From assembly GCA_020027805.1 (NCBI GenBank), contig JAHKKQ010000117.1, positions 1 to 9,634 of the forward strand: a stretch of DNA of 9,634 bases, given 5' to 3'. The notes below the pieces were generated by a model. That model saw nothing but the letters and a program-made list of their open reading frames with translations, did no database searches and was not told where the DNA came from. This DNA comes from Candidatus Dadabacteria bacterium (lineage in GTDB: Bacteria > Desulfobacterota_D > UBA1144 > Nemesobacterales > UBA2774). Each line of letters begins with the position of its first letter. Position 1 is the first letter of the stretch. The translations under genes were made by a program, and so were the position numbers. Below are positions 6,067 through 9,634 of the stretch, one piece after another.

Positions 6067-6750
6067 TTAACTTATCACCCTCACCATCTCTCTCACCGCG
6101 TTTTCAAATCCAACCATAAGAGCCCGCGACACTATGCTGTGCCCTATATTGAATTCTTCTATCTCGCTGATGAGCGCGACGGGCCCCGCGTTTACGTAGT
6201 TGAGCCCATGCCCGGCCGAAATTCTCATCCCGAGTCCGGACGCCTTCTTCACGGCCTTTTTAATCTTTCTCAGCTCGCCTTCCCTTACCATTTCGCTCAC
6301 GGCTTCGGCATAAGCTCCGGTGTGAATTTCGACCATCTCCGCTCCCGTCGACCTTGCGGCCTTTATCTGCTCCGCGTCGGGGTCTATGAAGAGGCTCACG
6401 AAAATGCCCGCGTCTCTCAGCGCCTTGACGGTGCGGGATACTGCTTTTGAATTGCCCGCGACGTCGAGTCCGCCCTCCGTCGTGAGCTCCTTCCTCTTCT
6501 CCGGAACGAGCGTAACCATGTCGGGCTTGACCTCGCGGGCTATAGCCGCCGTTTCGTCGGTTGAGGCCATTTCCAGGTTGAGCTTCGTCCTTACGGTCTC
6601 TCTCAGGATTCGGAGGTCCCTGTCCTGTATGTGCCTGCGGTCCTCCCGCAGGTGCACGACTATCCCGTGCGCCCCACCGAGCTCGGAGAGATAAGCCGCC
6701 AGCACCGGGTCGGGCTCGTTCCCGCCCCGCGCCTGCCTCACGGTCGCCAC
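6067..6750 (-). CDS. pdxJ: Pyridoxine 5'-phosphate synthase, N-terminally truncated
   Basis: PdxJ condenses 1-deoxyxylulose 5-phosphate with 3-amino-2-oxopropyl phosphate to make pyridoxine 5'-phosphate (vitamin B6, DXP-dependent route). The visible 227 residues are clearly PdxJ: ATVRQARGG at the very start, VHLREDRRHI (32-41) with His33, NLEM with Glu60, LVPEKR and TTEGGLDVAG (81-99), and SAGHGL with His181. These three correspond to E. coli His45, Glu72 and His193, a constant offset of 12 residues. The first 12 residues of a normal PdxJ, including the near-invariant NIDH segment of the first beta strand, are therefore missing. The GTG at 6750 that opens the frame is really the codon for the conserved valine/isoleucine after that segment and has no ribosome-binding site. 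The gene begins exactly where the glmM sequence breaks off, so it is probably non-functional as written or damaged by assembly. Confidence 0.85.
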   Translation of the reverse strand: MATVRQARGGNEPDPVLAAYLSELGGAHGIVVHLREDRRHIQDRDLRILRETVRTKLNLEMASTDETAAIAREVKPDMVTLVPEKRKELTTEGGLDVAGNSKAVSRTVKALRDAGIFVSLFIDPDAEQIKAARSTGAEMVEIHTGAYAEAVSEMVREGELRKIKKAVKKASGLGMRISAGHGLNYVNAGPVALISEIEEFNIGHSIVSRALMVGFENAVREMVRVIS

Positions 6751-7867
6751 GGGAGAGCTCAGATAGTTTTCTACCCTCTCTTTTCATTATCGCCAGCACC
6801 TGGAGCGCCGCAAGCGTCCCGTCCCCCGTAGTCGTGTGGTCGAGGAATATGATGTGCCCCGACTGCTCCCCGCCGAGGTTGCAGCCCCTCGCCCTCATTG
6901 CCTCTACTACGTATCTGTCTCCGACCTCGGTCCTGAAGAAATCCATGCCCCTGCCCCGTATGAAGTTTTCGAGCGCCATGTTGCTCATGAGCGTCGTAAC
7001 GACCGCATTGCCCCTGAGCTTCCCGCTCTTTATCATCTCGTCGGCGCATATCGCAATGATCTTGTCTCCGTCCACGATCTCGCCCCTTTCGTCGCAGAAT
7101 ATGACCCTGTCCGCGTCCCCGTCGAGCGCGATTCCAATGTCGGCCCCCGTCTCGAGCACCTTGTTTCTGAGCAGCTCCGGGTTGAGCGAGCCGCACTCGG
7201 TGTTGATATTCCTGCCGTCCGGATGCACCCCGATCGTAACGACGTCTGAGCCCAGCTCTTCGAATATGATCGGCGATACCTTGTACGCTGCCCCGTTCGC
7301 GCAGTCGAGCACGATCTTTATACCTTCGAGGGTCATGTCGCAAGGGAATGAATTCTTCGCGAAGACCACGTATCTCCCCGGGGCGTCTTCTATTCTGTGG
7401 GCTTTCCCGATATCATCGGGCGTGGCGACCAAGTGATCCCCTCCGCCGTTCTCTATCAGCTCCTCGAGTCTCAGCTCTACCTCGTCGGGGAGCTTGAAAC
7501 CGTGCCTGTCGAAGATCTTTATGCCGTTGTCCTCGTACGGGTTGTGAGAGGCCGATATGACGATTCCCGCGTCGGCCCTCATGCTCTGCGTGATGAATGC
7601 TATAGCGGGCGTGGGCAGGGGTCCGACAAGCAGCACGTCCGCCCCCATGGCGGCGATGCCCGAAGAGAGCGCCTGCTCGAAAATGTAACCTGACAGTCTC
7701 GTGTCCTTGCCGATGACGATTTTAGGTTTATGGGTAATGCCCCCCTGCTTGAGCAGGTACGTGAGCGCCTTTCCCAGCTTGAGACTCATCTCGGGCGTCA
7801 TGGGGTGGCGGTTTGCTACCCCCCTTATGCCGTCTGTCCCGAAAAGGCTTTTTCTCCTGTGCTCCAA
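6260..7867 (-). CDS. glmM: Phosphoglucosamine mutase, C-terminus lost at a junction with pdxJ
   Basis: GlmM converts glucosamine-6-phosphate to glucosamine-1-phosphate for UDP-GlcNAc, the precursor of peptidoglycan and lipid A. The start is TTG at 7867, backed by a strong GGGAGG at 7874-7879 and by the family N-terminus FGTDGIRG. The phosphoserine loop ISASHNP (Ser107), the magnesium loop DGDADR (249-254) and the sugar-binding GEQSGH (333-338) are intact. GlmM homology ends at residue 372 (LSELS), position 6751. The remaining roughly 163 residues, down to 6260, are an Arg/Gly-rich out-of-frame reading of pdxJ. About 80 residues of domain 4, with the phosphate-binding R-x-SGTEP-x-IR loop, are absent, so the enzyme should be inactive as written. 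It lies 13 nt after ybbR in the cdaA operon, the usual place for glmM; in several bacteria GlmM also binds and inhibits CdaA. Confidence 0.88.
   Translation of the reverse strand: MEHRRKSLFGTDGIRGVANRHPMTPEMSLKLGKALTYLLKQGGITHKPKIVIGKDTRLSGYIFEQALSSGIAAMGADVLLVGPLPTPAIAFITQSMRADAGIVISASHNPYEDNGIKIFDRHGFKLPDEVELRLEELIENGGGDHLVATPDDIGKAHRIEDAPGRYVVFAKNSFPCDMTLEGIKIVLDCANGAAYKVSPIIFEELGSDVVTIGVHPDGRNINTECGSLNPELLRNKVLETGADIGIALDGDADRVIFCDERGEIVDGDKIIAICADEMIKSGKLRGNAVVTTLMSNMALENFIRGRGMDFFRTEVGDRYVVEAMRARGCNLGGEQSGHIIFLDHTTTGDGTLAALQVLAIMKREGRKLSELSRGDREAGAGRERARPGAGGLSLRARWGARDSRAPAGGPQAHTGQGPPNPERDRKDEAQPGNGLNRRNGGYSPRGQARHGYARSGEEEGAHDGGRTRRRGQFKSSIPHRQGAERRGHFREPLHRPRRGADKGRKVDGSGDGRNSHRSLCRSRERNGKGRRAEKD
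6745..6757. other. Deletion or assembly junction joining glmM to pdxJ
   Basis: On the minus strand the in-frame GlmM codons ending in CTCTCC (residue 372 ends at 6752) run, after a single C at 6751, directly into GTGGCGACC of pdxJ, one base out of frame. Nothing of the expected intergenic region, pdxJ start or glmM stop remains. By family lengths roughly 280-320 bp are missing. There is no repeat, insertion element or low-complexity sequence at the joint. Confidence 0.8.
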
Positions 7868-7880
7868 ATCGATCCTCCCG
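7868..7880 (-). promoter_or_regulatory. Strong Shine-Dalgarno deciding the glmM TTG start
   Basis: Read on the minus strand, the 13-nt ybbR-glmM gap contains GGGAGG (7879-7874) spaced 6 nt from the TTG at 7867. This supports a TTG start, since no ATG or GTG lies before the conserved FGTDGIRG motif. Confidence 0.7.
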
Positions 7881-8861
7881 CTAATTCGTTTTCACCGCAA
7901 TCGTCTTGGGCGATTGCTTCGTCAGCTTGAGAACGTCCTTGTGCGGATAATCGACGCTGACCGTGAGTTTGTGCGTCTTCCCGCTTCCGGAGCTCTTTAT
8001 GCCGCTCCCGTCCACGTATAATTCTATATCCTTGCTGTTGAGATTGTTAATGATGCTGAACGGCCCCTCGAAAGCCAGCTCCGTCACGATGCTCTCGTCC
8101 GTCTCATAATCGAGATCGTCGAAGTTGACGAAGTTGATGTCGAGGTTGTTGAATTCCTTCTCCATGATCTTTTCGGATAAATCGACCGTGACCTTTACGG
8201 TATTGCCGTCCGTGATTTCGACCAGGCTGTAGGGCGAGCGGAGAGGCACCTCGATAGTGAATTTCGATTTCTCGCCTTTGAGTGAAACCGGGTCGGTCCC
8301 GACGCTCTTGATTCTCTTGAGCAGCTTTTCGGGGCCCCTGATTTCGACCGATTCCGGCGTCACCTGGGTACTGCCCGTGATTTCGAACCCCGTATCGGGC
8401 GGCTCTATGACGGGCTCGACGCCGACTCTCTTTTGCGCGAGCCTGTCCACGTCCAGGTTGATCTCGGACGGGCTTATGGCGGTCACCTGCACGTCGCGGG
8501 GGGGTACTATCTGATCTGTCCTTATCTCGAACATGGATGTGCCCATGGTCAGGTTCGACAGATCCACTGTAAATACCATGTCCTTGGGCGATAACGAAGA
8601 GAGCTGGCTCCTCGGGCCCCTCACCCTGATGTTGAGGTTCTCGGGCGGGTTATTGACTATGATCAGCCCCTTCGGGAGGTTAGCGTAGTTAATATCGATG
8701 GATATATACTTCTCGACGTCGTGCTGCAGGTTGGCGACGAACCATAGCGTGAGGGCGATCAAGAGCGCCAGCACCTTTTTGCCGGCGTCTTTAATGAACG
8801 GCTCTTTTTCCCCGCCGCTGTCTTCTCTCGAACCGAATGCTCCTCTTGACCAGTCTGTCAT
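7881..8861 (-). CDS. cdaR: YbbR-domain membrane protein, CdaA regulator
   Basis: A 326-residue YbbR/CdaR-type protein that regulates the diadenylate cyclase CdaA at the membrane. A short charged cytoplasmic N-terminus is followed by a single transmembrane helix (residues about 29-45, VLALLIALTLWFVANL). The rest is extracytoplasmic and made of YbbR-type beta-rich repeats, roughly 50-130, 135-215 and 220-320. Typical features are the early INYANLPKGLIIVNNPP and VRGPRSQLSSL segments, and repeated VTPESVEIRGPE-like turns. The start at 8861 lacks a ribosome-binding site, but it lies only 9 nt after the cdaA stop and in the same frame, so reinitiation is likely. Length suits the shorter Gram-negative-type members; Firmicutes CdaR usually has four repeats. 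The symbol follows gene order and family. Confidence 0.88.
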   Translation of the reverse strand: MTDWSRGAFGSREDSGGEKEPFIKDAGKKVLALLIALTLWFVANLQHDVEKYISIDINYANLPKGLIIVNNPPENLNIRVRGPRSQLSSLSPKDMVFTVDLSNLTMGTSMFEIRTDQIVPPRDVQVTAISPSEINLDVDRLAQKRVGVEPVIEPPDTGFEITGSTQVTPESVEIRGPEKLLKRIKSVGTDPVSLKGEKSKFTIEVPLRSPYSLVEITDGNTVKVTVDLSEKIMEKEFNNLDINFVNFDDLDYETDESIVTELAFEGPFSIINNLNSKDIELYVDGSGIKSSGSGKTHKLTVSVDYPHKDVLKLTKQSPKTIAVKTN

Positions 8862-8870
8862 GGGGCCGGA

Positions 8871-9634
8871 TCAGGTGTTTGCCTTCTCACCTTCCTCCTT
8901 TTCCATTATTCCTCCGATCCTATCCGGTTTGTTCTTCCTGGGCCGCTTTATTCCGAGTAAGTCGAGGAGCCGGTTTTGGAGGGACGTAGCGTCGAGGCCC
9001 CTCGTTATTTCGCCGCCCGCCGCGAGGGATATATTCCCGGTCTCTTCAGAAACGACGATCACGAGCGCGTCCGTTTCGAGCGACAGCCCTATCGCCGCCC
9101 TGTGCCTCGTACCGAGCTCCCTTTCGAGATCGGGGTCAGTCGCCAGCGGGAAGAACGACCCCGCCGACACTATCCTGTTCCCGACTATGATTATCCCTCC
9201 GTCATGGAGAGGGGAGGACGGGTTGAAGATGCTTATTATCAGCTCCCTCGAAACGAGCGCGTCTATCCTCATGCCTATCTCTATGAAGTCCGTGAGGCTG
9301 TTGTTCCTTTCTATCGCTATGAGCGCCCCGATGCGGCGGTTGGCCATGTAGCTCGCCGCCTTTACTATCTCTTCCGAAAACAGCTCCTTCGATTTTCCGA
9401 GCGATATTCTCAGGAGGAACGGTCTGCGGCCTAGTGCGGCAAGCCCCCGCCTTATATCGTTCTGGAACAGTATGACGACTATGATTATTATCGAGCCCAG
9501 GAACTGTCCCAGTATCCAGTTGAGCGTGAACAGGCCCCTCTGTGATACGTAGTAGAGCACTATCAATAATACGAAGCCGAACAGCACCTGGAGCGCGCGG
9601 GTCCCTTCGAGGAGCCTGAGCACGTAATAGATGA
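8871..9634 (-). CDS. cdaA: Diadenylate cyclase CdaA, 5' end beyond the window
   Basis: CdaA condenses two ATP to cyclic-di-AMP, a messenger controlling osmolyte and potassium transport and cell-wall homeostasis. The frame is open to the window edge and reads IYYVLRLLEGTRALQVLFG. The V encoded by the GTG at 9623 is not a real start, and the first transmembrane helix lies outside. Two further membrane segments are visible (VLFGFVLLIVLYYV and SIIIIVVILF), followed by the DisA_N-type cyclase domain. SPLHDGGIII carries the DGA-type metal/ATP motif with Gly in place of the usual Ala. GTRHRAA is the RHR motif, and IVVSEETGNISLA is the acidic motif near the end of the domain. The C-terminus is short and charged. 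It heads the visible operon cdaA-ybbR-glmM-pdxJ; the promoter is not in the window. Confidence 0.92.
   Translation of the reverse strand, partial: IYYVLRLLEGTRALQVLFGFVLLIVLYYVSQRGLFTLNWILGQFLGSIIIIVVILFQNDIRRGLAALGRRPFLLRISLGKSKELFSEEIVKAASYMANRRIGALIAIERNNSLTDFIEIGMRIDALVSRELIISIFNPSSPLHDGGIIIVGNRIVSAGSFFPLATDPDLERELGTRHRAAIGLSLETDALVIVVSEETGNISLAAGGEITRGLDATSLQNRLLDLLGIKRPRKNKPDRIGGIMEKEEGEKANT

Noticed and set aside
6260..6750. The Arg/Gly-rich 163-residue tail of the glmM frame as a novel domain
   Set aside because: It is the out-of-frame reading of pdxJ, whose correct frame on the same strand encodes an unmistakable PdxJ protein.
6834..7436. Long open frames on the plus strand opposite glmM
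   Set aside because: They are shadows of a clearly recognisable minus-strand gene in GC-rich sequence; the products are low-complexity and show no domain.
8698..9351. Plus-strand open frame of about 217 codons opposite cdaA and ybbR
   Set aside because: It is Ser/Pro-rich with no motif and lies wholly antisense to two well-supported genes.

Overview
The window reads like chromosomal DNA of a moderately GC-rich, Gram-negative-type bacterium. The gene order cdaA-ybbR-glmM-pdxJ (minus strand, 9634 to 6067) resembles that of Desulfobacterota/Deltaproteobacteria and neighbouring uncultured phyla. A DnaC/DnaI-type ATPase beside an uncharacterised partner gene fits the same broad group. This placement is inference from gene order and protein style, because no rRNA or other marker gene is present.

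Left part, plus strand: a leader with two small hairpins precedes a short secreted protein of unknown function (170-430). A GC-rich hairpin separates it from a class I SAM-dependent methyltransferase (517-1338). After a weak terminator-like hairpin and an inverted repeat come an unknown gene (best start 1526) and, 7 nt on, a DnaC/DnaI-like AAA+ ATPase with a cysteine-rich N-terminus (2181-3011). These two probably form a helicase-loading or related DNA-replication pair.

Middle, minus strand: a histone-deacetylase/AcuC-family zinc amidohydrolase (3008-4048) converges tail to tail with the ATPase gene; their stop codons share a CTAG. Upstream of it is folC (4118-5377), with its own extended -10 promoter. 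The fur-like regulator gene (5546-6010, plus strand) diverges from folC. It has a textbook sigma70 promoter whose -10 and start region are covered by a Fur/PerR-type operator, so autoregulation is likely.

Right part, minus strand: an operon for cyclic-di-AMP synthesis (cdaA, cut by the window edge), its membrane regulator (ybbR/cdaR), the cell-wall precursor enzyme GlmM and the vitamin B6 enzyme PdxJ. The most notable anomaly is at the glmM-pdxJ border. About 80 C-terminal residues of GlmM, the intergenic region and about 12 N-terminal residues of PdxJ are missing, and the two genes are joined directly out of frame at 6750/6751. This is either a genuine deletion destroying two normally important genes or, more probably, an assembly or sequencing deletion.

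I saw no tRNA, rRNA, CRISPR array, insertion sequence or phage gene. The one stretch of more than about 150 bases without a convincing gene besides the left leader is 1339-1525, which holds a weak terminator and an inverted repeat.
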